Below, one piece after another: positions 1 to 9,035 of a stretch of DNA of 64,000 nucleotides. Each line of letters opens with the position of its first letter. Position 1 is the first letter of the stretch. Origin of the DNA: Croceivirga sp. (lineage in GTDB: Bacteria; Bacteroidota; Bacteroidia; Flavobacteriales; Flavobacteriaceae). The DNA lies in the NCBI GenBank assembly GCA_028281025.1, contig JANQKR010000031.1, positions 124,001 through 188,000 on the forward strand, in the 5' to 3' direction. Under the pieces are notes generated by a model. It searched no databases. It was not told the origin of the DNA and saw nothing but the letters and a program-made list of their open reading frames with translations. The position numbers and the translations under genes are program-made.

Positions 1-74
1 TTGGAGCTAAATGTTTGGGCGTTGATCTGTGACGACAGAAAAAATAAAAAGCATACCAATGAAACTATTTTCAT
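1..74 (-). CDS. N-terminus of a secreted protein (cut by left edge)
   Basis: Reading the minus strand from an ATG at 74-72 gives an open frame to the window edge that begins MKIVSLVCFLFFLSSQINAQ. This is a typical Sec signal peptide: one Lys, a hydrophobic stretch of about 14 residues, and an N-A-Q type cleavage region. Only about 24 residues are visible, so the mature protein and its function are unknown. It lies about 105 bases downstream of the DUF2867 gene on the same strand and may belong to that transcript. A plus-strand frame at 29-235 overlaps it and shows no protein-like features. Confidence 0.6.
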   Translation of the reverse strand, partial: MKIVSLVCFLFFLSSQINAQTFSS

Positions 75-178
75 ATCCTCAATTTGATGCGTTGTTGTTC
101 AAGAGACTTCTTTTTGATGGCAATGGTTGTCCATGGATAGACGAAATAGCCCGGTTTTTGTTTCAGGATTTCCGTAAT

Positions 179-1603
179 TCAGGCACTTGCGATATTCTTT
201 ATCATTCCTCCAAAAATGAAGTAGTGAAATGGTAGGACACTGTACCAATAGAGTCTTCCTTTAAGTCCTTTAGGCCGAAAGGTCGCGATTTGGTGCAGAA
301 CGTCCTTGTCATCTATTTTAAATTCGAGCCAAGCCTCACCGGGAAGCTTCATTTCGGCAAAAAGTAAGAGTCGTTTTCCCTTTTTGTCCGCAAGCAGGAC
401 CCTCCAAAAATCCAGGGCATCCCCAGGAAATAGTTTATCGGGATGGGTTCTTCCCCGTCGCAGTCCGGGACCTCCATTCAACTTGTCAAAAAAACCACGG
501 ATTTTCCATAACCAACTACCATAGTACCAGCCGGTGTCCCCACCTATACGCCATATATTATCCAAGGTCCTTTTACTGTCTTTCACCGCCAATTTCTGAA
601 CATCCTTTAAAACGCCATATTTAGGTACCTGAATGTATTTCTCCAGATCTTCTTGTACCTGCCCACTGGCAATACTGTCCTTCCAACTGCTAATGACGAG
701 ATTTTGTTCTATCCTTTTAGAGGCCATTTGTATGGCTTCTTGATAACTATGGGTCTGCAATCCCAATAGTTCCTGCAGCCTACTGTCCCTGGCCACAACC
801 TCCATTTTCATGCTGTCCACTAAGTTCATCGCCAATTTGTAGGAAGTTGAGGTTACAAAATAGAGCCAATAGGAAGACAGCTTTGGGGTCATAATGGGAA
901 CGGTAAAAATCCAATTTTTAAAACCGCGTACCTTGGCATATTGATGTAGCATTTCCTTGTACGTGAGTACATCTGGGCCACCAATGTCAAAAGATTGGTT
1001 GAAGGTGCTTTCATTGCCCAACACCCCTGTCAAGAAATTAATGACATCACGAATGGCAATAGGTTGACTTTTGGTAAGCACCCATTTGGGTGTGATCATA
1101 ATGGGGAGCTTTTCACACAGATCCCGGATAATCTCAAAAGATGAGCTGCCGGAACCAACAATGATCCCCGCCCTCAATACGGTAAGGTTAAAATTCCCCT
1201 GATACAAAATGTCCTCCACGTTTTTACGTGAGGAGAGGTGTTTGGAAAGTTTTTCCTCGTTAACAATGCCACTAAGGTAAATTACCTGCTTGCAGTGGGT
1301 TTCGGAAATATGGGCGTTGAAATTTCGAGCGGCGATGGCCTCTTTTTCATCAAAATCGGAAATGGAAGAGGTCATGGAATGGATAAGATAATAGGCGACA
1401 TCGATATCTATTGGGATTTTTCCCGGTCTGAAATCCTCCAAAAAATCAACTTCAACAATATCCACCAACGTTTTGGCCCTATTGTCAATGGATAGTCGGT
1501 TTTTGTCACGAACGGCACAGACAACTTTATGTCCCAACTCCAATAATCGCGACAATAGCCGCATTCCGATATAGCCATTGGCACCGGTAAGAAGGATTTT
1601 CAT
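179..1603 (-). CDS. SDR-type NAD(P)-binding protein with C-terminal DUF2867 domain
   Basis: The 474-residue product opens with a Rossmann nucleotide-binding motif, TGANGYIG at residues 6-13, as in atypical short-chain dehydrogenases of the YbjT/NmrA type. The N-terminal half (about 1-290) has the layout of that family, including a YLSG segment near residue 110. The C-terminal part (about 310-470) is rich in Trp, Tyr and Gly and resembles DUF2867. The substrate is unknown; relatives are annotated as NAD-dependent epimerases or oxidoreductases. Its start overlaps the stop of the upstream 141-residue gene by 4 bases, which suggests translational coupling. The length is usual for the two-domain family. 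Confidence 0.85.
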   Translation of the reverse strand: MKILLTGANGYIGMRLLSRLLELGHKVVCAVRDKNRLSIDNRAKTLVDIVEVDFLEDFRPGKIPIDIDVAYYLIHSMTSSISDFDEKEAIAARNFNAHISETHCKQVIYLSGIVNEEKLSKHLSSRKNVEDILYQGNFNLTVLRAGIIVGSGSSSFEIIRDLCEKLPIMITPKWVLTKSQPIAIRDVINFLTGVLGNESTFNQSFDIGGPDVLTYKEMLHQYAKVRGFKNWIFTVPIMTPKLSSYWLYFVTSTSYKLAMNLVDSMKMEVVARDSRLQELLGLQTHSYQEAIQMASKRIEQNLVISSWKDSIASGQVQEDLEKYIQVPKYGVLKDVQKLAVKDSKRTLDNIWRIGGDTGWYYGSWLWKIRGFFDKLNGGPGLRRGRTHPDKLFPGDALDFWRVLLADKKGKRLLLFAEMKLPGEAWLEFKIDDKDVLHQIATFRPKGLKGRLYWYSVLPFHYFIFGGMIKNIASA

Positions 1604-2025
1604 AAATCTTCAATATTGGTCGGGGCGTTGTCTGCCTTATAGTCTAACAACTTTCTAAAAAACTTCTGGACGGCTTTGGTGTCCGCCTCCACTTTTATAA
1701 AATAATTGTCCCTATAAATGGAATATACGGCCAGGTTCCCTTTGTAAATGGTAAGCTTGTAATAGGGAATGATCAGCGCATAGGACTCCAGAAGGGACCG
1801 AAACCCTACAATAATCCCTTTGGGGCGTATTTCGACATTGCAATAGTCCGCATTGTTGTCCAAAATGAGCAGGTTTCTAATTTCCATACTGGCCTCCACA
1901 ATCTTTAGTTTGGGGGAGCCAATGCCCCCCATTTTCCACCGCTCTTTTAAGGGAAAGGGTTTGCCGACTTCAGCGTCAATTTTTTGGGTAATCTTTTTGT
2001 CCGAGTAAGAAACATTCAAAAGCAT
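1600..2025 (-). CDS. Conserved-looking hypothetical protein, 141 aa
   Basis: I do not recognise a family. The protein has no signal peptide or membrane segment and is a mixed alpha/beta sequence with several basic and aromatic residues (YYKLTIYKGN near residue 88). It is the first gene of a minus-strand unit with the DUF2867 oxidoreductase, with a 4-base overlap (ATGA type). That arrangement points to a joint role, but nothing in the sequence shows what the role is. The divergent gene argS starts 94 bases away, so both share one short promoter region. Confidence 0.7.
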   Translation of the reverse strand: MLLNVSYSDKKITQKIDAEVGKPFPLKERWKMGGIGSPKLKIVEASMEIRNLLILDNNADYCNVEIRPKGIIVGFRSLLESYALIIPYYKLTIYKGNLAVYSIYRDNYFIKVEADTKAVQKFFRKLLDYKADNAPTNIEDL

Positions 2026-2066
2026 TCCCTAAAATTAGCGATTAGGTTGCGGTTCCCTCTTAAAAC

Positions 2067-2098
2067 TTCGCTAAAACAAGGTAAAAAATGTAGTTTTG
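2067..2098 (+). promoter_or_regulatory. Candidate argS promoter
   Basis: TAGTTTTG at 2091-2098 matches the Bacteroidota -7 consensus TAnnTTTG exactly. TTCG at 2067-2070, 20 bases upstream, is one base off the -33 element TTTG. The argS ATG lies 21 bases downstream, so the predicted leader is short. Confidence 0.5.
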
Positions 2099-2119
2099 CT
2101 GGCTGAAATGTGAATTGGA

Positions 2120-3898
2120 ATGGAGTTACAACAGGTCTTGGAACAAAAGGTAAAAGAAGCGGCAAATTCGATTTTTAAAACGGATTTGCCATCCGTGGAA
2201 TTTCAACCTACCCGAAAGGACTTTGAAGGGGACCTGACCGTTGTTGTTTTCCCCATGCTCAGGACTATAAAAGGCAATCCCGCTGAAATAGGGACAAAGA
2301 TCGGTCAGTACCTTCAAGAAAACGTTGAAGAGATTGCAAAGTTCAACGTGGTTAAGGGCTTTTTGAACCTGGTGGTTTCAGACTACTACTATCTTTCTTT
2401 CTTTAATTCGATATTGGGCAAGGACCGTTTTGGGTATCAGGAAGCGAATTCCAAAGATGCTGTTATGGTGGAGTATTCCTCACCAAATACCAATAAACCG
2501 TTGCATTTAGGACATATACGGAACAATCTTTTGGGGTATTCCGTAGCGGAAATATTAAAGGCTGCCGGGCATAAAGTGTACAAAACCCAAATCATTAACG
2601 ATCGGGGGATCCATATCTGCAAGAGTATGCTGGCATGGGAAAAATTTGGTAAGGGGGAAACTCCGGAATCAAGCGGTTTAAAAGGAGACCATTTAGTAGG
2701 GAAGTATTATGTGGAGTTTGACAAAACCTATAAGAATGAAGTGGCACGATTGATTTCCGAGGGGAAGGAAAAAGCCATAGCGGAAAAGGAAGCGCCTATT
2801 TTGTTGGAAGCCCAGGAAATGCTTCGAAAATGGGAAGCTGGTGATGAGGATGTGGTTTCCCTTTGGAAAAAGATGAATGGTTGGGTCTATGAAGGTTTTG
2901 ATACCACCTATAAAAATCTAGGGGTTGATTTTGACCATTTGTATTACGAGAGCAACACGTATTTGCTAGGGAGGAATGTGGTTAAGGACGGACTGGAAAA
3001 AGGGGTGTTCTTTAAAAAGGAGGACGGTAGTGTGTGGATAGATTTGACCGAAGAGGGATTGGATGAAAAAATCGTACTTCGTTCGGATGGGACTGCGGTG
3101 TATATGACCCAAGATATTGGTACGGCAATCCAACGTGTCACGGATTTTCCCGATATCAATGGAATGGTCTATACCGTGGGAAACGAACAGGACTATCACT
3201 TCAAAGTACTCTTTTTGATTTTGAAGAAGCTCGGCTATTCCTGGGCAGAAAAACTGTACCACCTTAGCTACGGTATGGTGGACCTACCTTCGGGAAAGAT
3301 GAAGAGCAGGGAAGGGACCGTTGTGGATGCGGACGACCTTATCAAGAATATGGAGGAAACCGCAGCTGCCATTTCCAGGGACCTGGGCAAGTTGGAAGGC
3401 TATTCGGAGGAAGAAAAGAAGGTACTGTACCGAACCATAGGACTCGGGGCATTGAAGTATTACATCCTTAAAGTGGATCCCAAAAAACGGATTTTGTTCA
3501 ATCCGGAAGAGTCCGTGGACTTTCAAGGCAATACGGGGCCATTTATCCAATATACCTATGCCAGAATCCAATCGATTCTTAGGAAAGCGGGGGATAGCAC
3601 TACGAGTGCGGTCGAGAACTCTTTTGAACTTCACCCAAAAGAAAAGGAGCTTCTGAAACAAATTCAACTATTTCCCGAAAAGGTGCTGGAAGCGGCAAAT
3701 GATCACAGCCCTGCATTGATTGCCAATTACACCTACGATTTGGTCAAGGAATTCAATTCGTTCTACCAACAGGTTTCCATTTTAGGCGAGTCGAAGACCA
3801 TAAAACGCGACTTTAGGGTTCAGCTTTCCAAAAAAGTCGGTGAAGTTATCCAAGATGCTTTCCATCTATTGGGAATACAAGTACCTGAGCGGATGTAA
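2120..3898 (+). CDS. argS: Arginyl-tRNA synthetase
   Basis: A class I aminoacyl-tRNA synthetase of 592 residues that charges tRNA-Arg in the cytoplasm. The N-terminal additional domain (about 1-110) is followed by the SPNTNKPLHLGH segment containing the HIGH-type motif HLGH at residues 129-132, then the catalytic domain with NDRGIHICKSML. A KMSK-like segment, GKMKSREG, lies near residue 393. The C-terminal alpha-helical anticodon-binding domain ends in the typical LLGIQVPERM. Length is normal for bacterial ArgRS. The stop codon overlaps the ATG of the next gene by one base (TAATG), so the two are probably coupled. Confidence 0.97.
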   Translation: MELQQVLEQKVKEAANSIFKTDLPSVEFQPTRKDFEGDLTVVVFPMLRTIKGNPAEIGTKIGQYLQENVEEIAKFNVVKGFLNLVVSDYYYLSFFNSILGKDRFGYQEANSKDAVMVEYSSPNTNKPLHLGHIRNNLLGYSVAEILKAAGHKVYKTQIINDRGIHICKSMLAWEKFGKGETPESSGLKGDHLVGKYYVEFDKTYKNEVARLISEGKEKAIAEKEAPILLEAQEMLRKWEAGDEDVVSLWKKMNGWVYEGFDTTYKNLGVDFDHLYYESNTYLLGRNVVKDGLEKGVFFKKEDGSVWIDLTEEGLDEKIVLRSDGTAVYMTQDIGTAIQRVTDFPDINGMVYTVGNEQDYHFKVLFLILKKLGYSWAEKLYHLSYGMVDLPSGKMKSREGTVVDADDLIKNMEETAAAISRDLGKLEGYSEEEKKVLYRTIGLGALKYYILKVDPKKRILFNPEESVDFQGNTGPFIQYTYARIQSILRKAGDSTTSAVENSFELHPKEKELLKQIQLFPEKVLEAANDHSPALIANYTYDLVKEFNSFYQQVSILGESKTIKRDFRVQLSKKVGEVIQDAFHLLGIQVPERM

Positions 3899-4680
3899 TG
3901 TGGGTTGTTAGGGGAGTGGACATATTCGCCTTTGCTTGCCTTTTTTTTCTTCTGAGCTATCTAATATATATTGTGTATTATGCCATTGGCCTGTATGACC
4001 TCAATCCCTTTCTGCGGCCGAATCCCTTAAACGAAAATGAAAAAAAACTCCTTCGCGAACGCATTGCCCGTGTCAGGCAACTCAATGGGGATGATGCCCA
4101 TAGGTTTTATAAAAGGGTCGCATGGTTTAGGACCAAAAAGGCCTTTTTGTACAAAGGGGTGGTGAATGATAAACATACCATGGAGCTTTTGATCAGTGGG
4201 GCAGGAATTCTATTGACCTTGGGGATGAAAAAGTACAAATACATTCGTTCGGTACATAAAATAGTCATATACCCCACGGATTATTACTCCATACTCAACA
4301 AGAAGCACCACGTTGGAGAGTATAATAGGGGGTTAAAGACATTGGTATTTGCCGCGGATAGTGTGGAATATGGTTTTAGGGAGGAAGGGGACAATATCAA
4401 TTTGGCCATTCATGAGTTTGCCCATGCGCTATATTTTGAGACAAGTGGTAGAAGTTCCTGGGAGTCCCTAAGGTTTCAATGGGGCTTTAAAAAATTAAGG
4501 GCGATGAAGTCTTTGGTCAATGATACCAATTACCTGAGATCCTATGCCCAGGTGAATGATTTTGAGTTTTTTTCGGTTTTGGTGGAACACTTTTTTGAAA
4601 CCCCGGAGGATTTAAAACGGCAACTGCCCGAAGCTTTTGAACTAATTGCACGCATGCTAAATCAAAAAGGAATGGCATAA
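3898..4680 (+). CDS. MtfA-like zinc metallopeptidase, membrane-anchored
   Basis: This 260-residue protein has one hydrophobic segment at residues 8-31, then a soluble domain with HEFAH at 172-176 inside IHEFAHALYFE. That matches the HExxH zinc site of the MtfA (DUF980, M90) peptidases. In E. coli MtfA binds the glucose regulator Mlc; that link cannot be assumed here. The start codon overlaps the argS stop by one base. A membrane anchor before the peptidase domain differs from cytosolic E. coli MtfA, so the active site probably lies on the cytoplasmic face. The family call rests on the zinc motif and general sequence character. Confidence 0.8.
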   Translation: MWVVRGVDIFAFACLFFLLSYLIYIVYYAIGLYDLNPFLRPNPLNENEKKLLRERIARVRQLNGDDAHRFYKRVAWFRTKKAFLYKGVVNDKHTMELLISGAGILLTLGMKKYKYIRSVHKIVIYPTDYYSILNKKHHVGEYNRGLKTLVFAADSVEYGFREEGDNINLAIHEFAHALYFETSGRSSWESLRFQWGFKKLRAMKSLVNDTNYLRSYAQVNDFEFFSVLVEHFFETPEDLKRQLPEAFELIARMLNQKGMA

Positions 4681-4685
4681 AACAA

Positions 4686-4716
4686 GGAAAAGTCCCTGTT
4701 TGTACAAGGACTTTCC
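4686..4716. terminator. Stem-loop between convergent genes
   Basis: GGAAAAGTCC at 4686-4695 pairs with GGACTTTCC at 4708-4716 with one bulged base and a 12-base loop. It sits in the 60-base gap between the MtfA-like gene and the rhodopsin gene, which converge, so it may end both transcripts. Neither side has a strong T-run. Confidence 0.55.
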
Positions 4717-4740
4717 CTAAATGTAACCAACTAAAAATAA

Positions 4741-5493
4741 CTACGAATCCGCTGTAGATGACTGCGATGCTACTGCAGCTCCGTAGACTACAAGGCCAAA
4801 GCCTATTTTGTTAATGGCATCACCAATATTATAGATGACATCCATATTTAAACCTTCAAAGAGACCATCATACCAACCTGTTGTCCCGGCCATATAGCCA
4901 ATGGGATAGATGGCCCATCCTACCAAGACGAACCAACACAAGGTTTTGTGGGCCTGTAGGACGGAACCTCCGGCAGATTCTGCCAGTTTTTTGGCATTTC
5001 CAAACCATATTTCATATACAATGTAGAAATAGGCCAGACCAGATACCAAGCCCCATAGTGCCGGACCGGAGCCTGTGGTATAAACGGCCTCCCCAAAGTA
5101 ACCTGTGACCAACATGATCACGGATGCCAGGATAAGTTTCCACATTAGGGACTTTTTGGCACCGGCCACTTTTAGGATAAGGTAAAACTCCACACACATT
5201 AAGGGAACGGTGAGCGTCCAATCCACATAGCGGAAAAAGGTGGGTGATTCTCCAACACCGGACCAATAATCCCGCATGTACCAATAATGTACTGCAGCAA
5301 TGAATGTAATCAATCCAGATACCAGGATTGAAGTTTTCCACTTTCGATCAAAGCTGTTCATGGAAAGAAAGAAAAAAGCGGAAGCGGCCATCATGGCCAT
5401 ACATCCCACAAAAAAGGTAAAGCCAACGTAGTCATCATTGGCAATCTTGGTGACATCGGCCAACAAGGGTAAACTAAATAACAAAGATTTCAT
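4741..5493 (-). CDS. Proteorhodopsin, light-driven proton pump
   Basis: A seven-helix retinal protein of 250 residues. Helix C reads RYVDWTLTVPLM followed by CVEFY and carries the proton-pump triad D91, T95 and E102 (DTE motif: proton acceptor and donor). The retinal Schiff-base lysine is K229 in DAINKIGFG, and H69 corresponds to the conserved His of helix B. The residue at the spectral-tuning position (105 in the SAR86 protein) is M99, which in flavobacterial rhodopsins goes with green absorption. The first 12 residues look like a short cleavable signal, usual in the group. The retinal-forming gene blh is divergent, 119 bases away. The protein would pump H+ outward in light. Confidence 0.97.
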   Translation of the reverse strand: MKSLLFSLPLLADVTKIANDDYVGFTFFVGCMAMMAASAFFFLSMNSFDRKWKTSILVSGLITFIAAVHYWYMRDYWSGVGESPTFFRYVDWTLTVPLMCVEFYLILKVAGAKKSLMWKLILASVIMLVTGYFGEAVYTTGSGPALWGLVSGLAYFYIVYEIWFGNAKKLAESAGGSVLQAHKTLCWFVLVGWAIYPIGYMAGTTGWYDGLFEGLNMDVIYNIGDAINKIGFGLVVYGAAVASQSSTADS

Positions 5494-5524
5494 ATATACA
5501 AGAGTTAATTAGAAAATGTTTAAT

Positions 5525-5588
5525 CAAATATAAAAAAAGTTAAACAATAAAATGATAATTTTTGTTTAAAATTTTTATCATATCTTTA
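5525..5588. promoter_or_regulatory. Divergent rhodopsin/blh promoter region
   Basis: This AT-rich gap carries promoter-like boxes for both directions. On the minus strand, TATATTTG (complement of 5525-5532) matches TAnnTTTG upstream of the rhodopsin gene, without a clear -33 box. On the plus strand, TTTG at 5561-5564 and TATCTTTA at 5581-5588 (spacing 16) precede blh. TGATAA at 5553-5558 and TTATCA at 5575-5580 form a 6-base inverted repeat across the middle, a possible regulator site. Joint light control is an inference only. Confidence 0.45.
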
Positions 5589-5612
5589 AACAAACTTATT
5601 TAGATTATTAAA

Positions 5613-6506
5613 TTGAAAAATATCACCCTGGTATCGACGTTTTTCTGCCTTTGGCTCTCCTCACAATTGAGCCCGGTCCTACAGGATTATTTGGCCTATA
5701 CCCTTATCCTGACATTTGGGGTTCTTCATGGTGCCAATGATATTACCCTTATCCATTCATTATCAAAAGGTAAAAAGCCAATTAGGGTGTTGTTGTTGGT
5801 CTACTTGGGGGCCATGGCCCTGGTCGCTTTTTTCTTTTTGCTTTCAAAAGGACTGGCACTACTTTTCTTTATCCTTATCAGTGCCTACCACTTTGGGGAA
5901 CAACATTTCAATAAGCAGTTCACTGGTCGTACCCGATGGAAGGCACCCTTGTTCATGAGTTATGGATTTTTAATATTGTTTATGATATTCAATATTAAGT
6001 TAGACAAAGTAATTGTTGTGATAGCGGATCTTACCGGCTTGGTTTTGACACCCTCCGTATTCCGAATAGTGCTTGTTGTGGCGTTGCTGGTCTTTTTGAT
6101 GCTATCAATTGTACTGTTCAAGAAAAGGATTTTGAACATAAACCCCCTAAGGGAGTTGCTTTACCTGACTGTATTGACCGTGGTGTTCACCACCTCCTCC
6201 CTTATCTGGGGTTTTGCGATTTATTTTATCCTATGGCATAGTTTGCCTTCAATGAAAGACCAACTGGGCTACCTTTATGGTGAGGCCACCAAAAAGAGCT
6301 TTGTACAATTTTTGAGAACCTCTTTTTTGTATTGGTTCCTTTCCATTGCCGGGTTGGCTTTATTGTATTGGCTATTGAAGGATAGTGTGCATTATTTTGT
6401 AACCGTGCTCCTGTACGTTCTTGCCGCAATTACCTTTCCCCATGTTATCGTAATGTCAAAGGTGGAATCCTCAGAAACTGACCCGAAAACTAATATTGGG
6501 CGTTAG
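5613..6506 (+). CDS. blh: Brp/Blh-family beta-carotene 15,15'-dioxygenase
   Basis: This 297-residue polytopic membrane protein belongs to the Brp/Blh family, which cleaves beta-carotene into two retinal molecules, the chromophore of the adjacent rhodopsin. Conserved histidines expected to bind iron appear as H39 in LHGAND, H48, H93 and H98 in YHFGEQHF, a later WHSLPS, and PHVIVM near the end. Only a TTG start at 5613 gives the full N-terminal helix; no in-frame ATG lies nearby. The 3' end overlaps the convergent TonB receptor gene by 36 bases. Carotenoid synthesis genes are not in the window. Confidence 0.93.
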   Translation: MKNITLVSTFFCLWLSSQLSPVLQDYLAYTLILTFGVLHGANDITLIHSLSKGKKPIRVLLLVYLGAMALVAFFFLLSKGLALLFFILISAYHFGEQHFNKQFTGRTRWKAPLFMSYGFLILFMIFNIKLDKVIVVIADLTGLVLTPSVFRIVLVVALLVFLMLSIVLFKKRILNINPLRELLYLTVLTVVFTTSSLIWGFAIYFILWHSLPSMKDQLGYLYGEATKKSFVQFLRTSFLYWFLSIAGLALLYWLLKDSVHYFVTVLLYVLAAITFPHVIVMSKVESSETDPKTNIGR

Positions 6507-9035
6507 GCCCAGGGAACTGTTGTCCACACGTTCAATTTCATTTTCGTCCGAAACCCGGAAATATCGGTTCAATACATTGGCGCGATCGGTAATATTGAGT
6601 AGGGAGATACCGGTCTTGGCCTTGACCCGGTCACTTAAGTCGAACTGATAGGTGGCCGAAGCATCTGCCCTGAAATATTCCGGTAACCGACTGCTATTGG
6701 GGATTTCAAAATTGATTTGGGCTGGAAAGACGGTCGTGTCCAATGGATTATCCTCCGTTGGTTGTGTAAAAGGCCTTCCGGTCCTATAGTTAATGCCAAT
6801 ACCGAGCTTTAGGTTTCCCAGATCATAGGTGCCCCCCAGGGTCAGGGTATGCCTCACATCCAGGTTATTGGGAAATACCGGGGGCACTATGCTATCAAAA
6901 GTGTAGTCATTTTTGTTGTAGGTATAGCTTAACCACGCACTGTAGTTATCCCCTTTTTGGTTAATAAGGAATTCCATTCCCCTAATCTCATAGCTTCCCA
7001 ATTCCCCATCAAATTGGTTTTCGTTCTGGAACCCTTGTGTCCTTGTACTTATACCATCCACTGTTTTATAAAAAGCTTCGGCACTTATATACAACCGTCT
7101 TTTGGCATAGTTCAGGCCAACGGAACCCTGCTTGCTCGTTGTCAATGGCAAATCGTTTTCATTGGCAAGGGTCCACCTTCTTCGTTCAATTCCCAAAAAG
7201 TTCTGTTGCAAATCGATCACCTGGTTGGTACTTTGACTTTTAAATTCACCAAGGATCTGGGCCCTTAAGAAATTGGCCATTTTAAAGTTGAGGTTGAGTC
7301 GGGGTTCCAATAACAGTCGATCAAAGGCGCCTCCCGCCTCTTCCAAATTTTGGATATAATTGGCCCTTAGTCCGATATTGGTAATAAAGCCATTGTTCCT
7401 GGTGTTGAACTGGAGCTCGGTAAAGGGAGCTTGTATCCTGACCACATCTTTTATATTGAGGTTAAACTCCGGTGTGGTGACATCCGCCTGGTTCGTAATC
7501 CCGGTCTCTATATATTGGTGCCCATTGATCCACTGCAGATTGTCCGAAAGACGAAAGAAAGTGGTGAGTTTGGCTTGCCGCTCCTCCACCGTATTTTTTT
7601 GGAACAGGCGTTGCTGTTGATCGGGAAAGAGACTTTGCGCATCCAAATCGTATTTGGAAAAATAGACATTGACATGGGTTGAAAATCGTTCCGACCAATC
7701 CCCAAACCATTGCAATCCTGCGGAAAGATTGGTCTGGTCCAAAAAGCTCCTTGAGGTTTCCGAAGTTTCGGTATTGGTGGTGGAAAAGTCCAGATCATTA
7801 TCAATCCCAATAAAACTCAATCGAAATTTGTGGTCTTCATTGAAATCGTACAATAGTTTGCCCGAAACATCATAAAAAAGAAACTTCTCATCAAACCTTA
7901 GATTTTCATTGACTTCCTGGTTTTGTTGGTTTTGCACTTCGGTATCCTGGAATGCCCTGTCGGTAAAGCTCACATAAGCCGGAGTGTCCAAAAAGTCCGT
8001 GGTGGACCTCCTTCCGGAAAACTGAAAGGCAAGTTTATCGGTTATGGGGATTTGCCCAAAGGCATCTCCACTGATCAGATTAAAACCCGCCCCACCGGAA
8101 AACCGATCGCCAATATCATTTTTGGTTTCCATACTGATAATGCCACTTACCCCATCCCCATACTCGGAAGGGGTTCCGTTTTTGTAGACCGAAACCTTTT
8201 CGGTAAGGTAGGGGTTAAAGGCAGAAATCAACCCGAAAAAATGTCCTGATTGGTACATTTTAATACCGTTCCAAAGGATGAGGTTTTGGTCGTTGGTGCC
8301 CCCGCGGATATTAATGTCGGACACGGTTTCATCGATACTTTTTACCCCGGGGAGCGTCTGGATGCCAAAAAGGACATCAGGTTCCACCAATCCGGGCAAT
8401 AATCCCAGTTTTTGGGTCTGGACGGTAATGCCGCCATCGGTCTCTTTGACAATACCCTTGGTCAAAAATTCGTAAACCACCACTTCCGTGAGTACTTCCC
8501 GACGTTCGGCCAATAGTATTTTTGGACATTCCCCTTGGTTCGCCAGCTCGGCAATGGGCACTATCCTTGTGGTATAGCCCAGATATCTGATTTGTAGCGA
8601 AGCAGAACGGTCCACCTCCTCCATCCTAAAAAAACCTTCTATATCCGTTACGATGGCCCTATCCATTCCAAGAACCTCCACGGTGGCCCCGGGAACGGTA
8701 TTTTTTGCGTAATTGTCCAGGACCCTGCCGCAGATTTCCACCAATCTGGGTTTGCTCAGGGCATAGTACCGGTCACTTAGCTGTTTGATTTCGATTCCGG
8801 TCTGCGCAGCAATGGCATTAAGGATTTCCTGGAGTTTCTTGGAAGAGGGAACCTTTATCTCAATTCCCTGGATATCGGCATCCACATAGGAAAACTTGAC
8901 GTCAAAACTATTTTCGAGCCGGGCAATGAAGGTCTTTAGCCCAAAAACCTCAACTTGGGCAAAGGTGAAAACGGGCGATAGTGACAATAGCACCATCGCA
9001 AATACAATAAAAAGCTTATGGAGTGTCCTTTGCAT
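6471..9035 (-). CDS. TonB-dependent receptor with STN signalling domain
   Basis: An outer-membrane receptor of 854 residues. A signal peptide ending in TFAQ (1-27) is followed by an STN domain (about 30-95), a carboxypeptidase-regulatory-like domain (about 98-170, CGRVLDNYAKNTVPGATVEV), a plug with IQTLPGVKSIDETVSDINIRGG near 225-245, and a beta-barrel ending in Phe (FRVSF). The STN domain is the part that signals to a FecR protein, and the gene follows FecR and sigma-factor genes, overlapping FecR by 20 bases. The ligand is unknown. It lacks the size and SusD partner of a SusC protein, so a siderophore, metal or peptide substrate is as likely as a glycan. Confidence 0.92.
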   Translation of the reverse strand: MQRTLHKLFIVFAMVLLSLSPVFTFAQVEVFGLKTFIARLENSFDVKFSYVDADIQGIEIKVPSSKKLQEILNAIAAQTGIEIKQLSDRYYALSKPRLVEICGRVLDNYAKNTVPGATVEVLGMDRAIVTDIEGFFRMEEVDRSASLQIRYLGYTTRIVPIAELANQGECPKILLAERREVLTEVVVYEFLTKGIVKETDGGITVQTQKLGLLPGLVEPDVLFGIQTLPGVKSIDETVSDINIRGGTNDQNLILWNGIKMYQSGHFFGLISAFNPYLTEKVSVYKNGTPSEYGDGVSGIISMETKNDIGDRFSGGAGFNLISGDAFGQIPITDKLAFQFSGRRSTTDFLDTPAYVSFTDRAFQDTEVQNQQNQEVNENLRFDEKFLFYDVSGKLLYDFNEDHKFRLSFIGIDNDLDFSTTNTETSETSRSFLDQTNLSAGLQWFGDWSERFSTHVNVYFSKYDLDAQSLFPDQQQRLFQKNTVEERQAKLTTFFRLSDNLQWINGHQYIETGITNQADVTTPEFNLNIKDVVRIQAPFTELQFNTRNNGFITNIGLRANYIQNLEEAGGAFDRLLLEPRLNLNFKMANFLRAQILGEFKSQSTNQVIDLQQNFLGIERRRWTLANENDLPLTTSKQGSVGLNYAKRRLYISAEAFYKTVDGISTRTQGFQNENQFDGELGSYEIRGMEFLINQKGDNYSAWLSYTYNKNDYTFDSIVPPVFPNNLDVRHTLTLGGTYDLGNLKLGIGINYRTGRPFTQPTEDNPLDTTVFPAQINFEIPNSSRLPEYFRADASATYQFDLSDRVKAKTGISLLNITDRANVLNRYFRVSDENEIERVDNSSLGLTPNISFRVSF

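Noticed and set aside
29-235. Plus-strand 68-codon frame at the left edge
   Set aside because: It overlaps the antisense DUF2867 gene end and a minus-strand signal-peptide start that is a better explanation; the sequence has no recognisable features.
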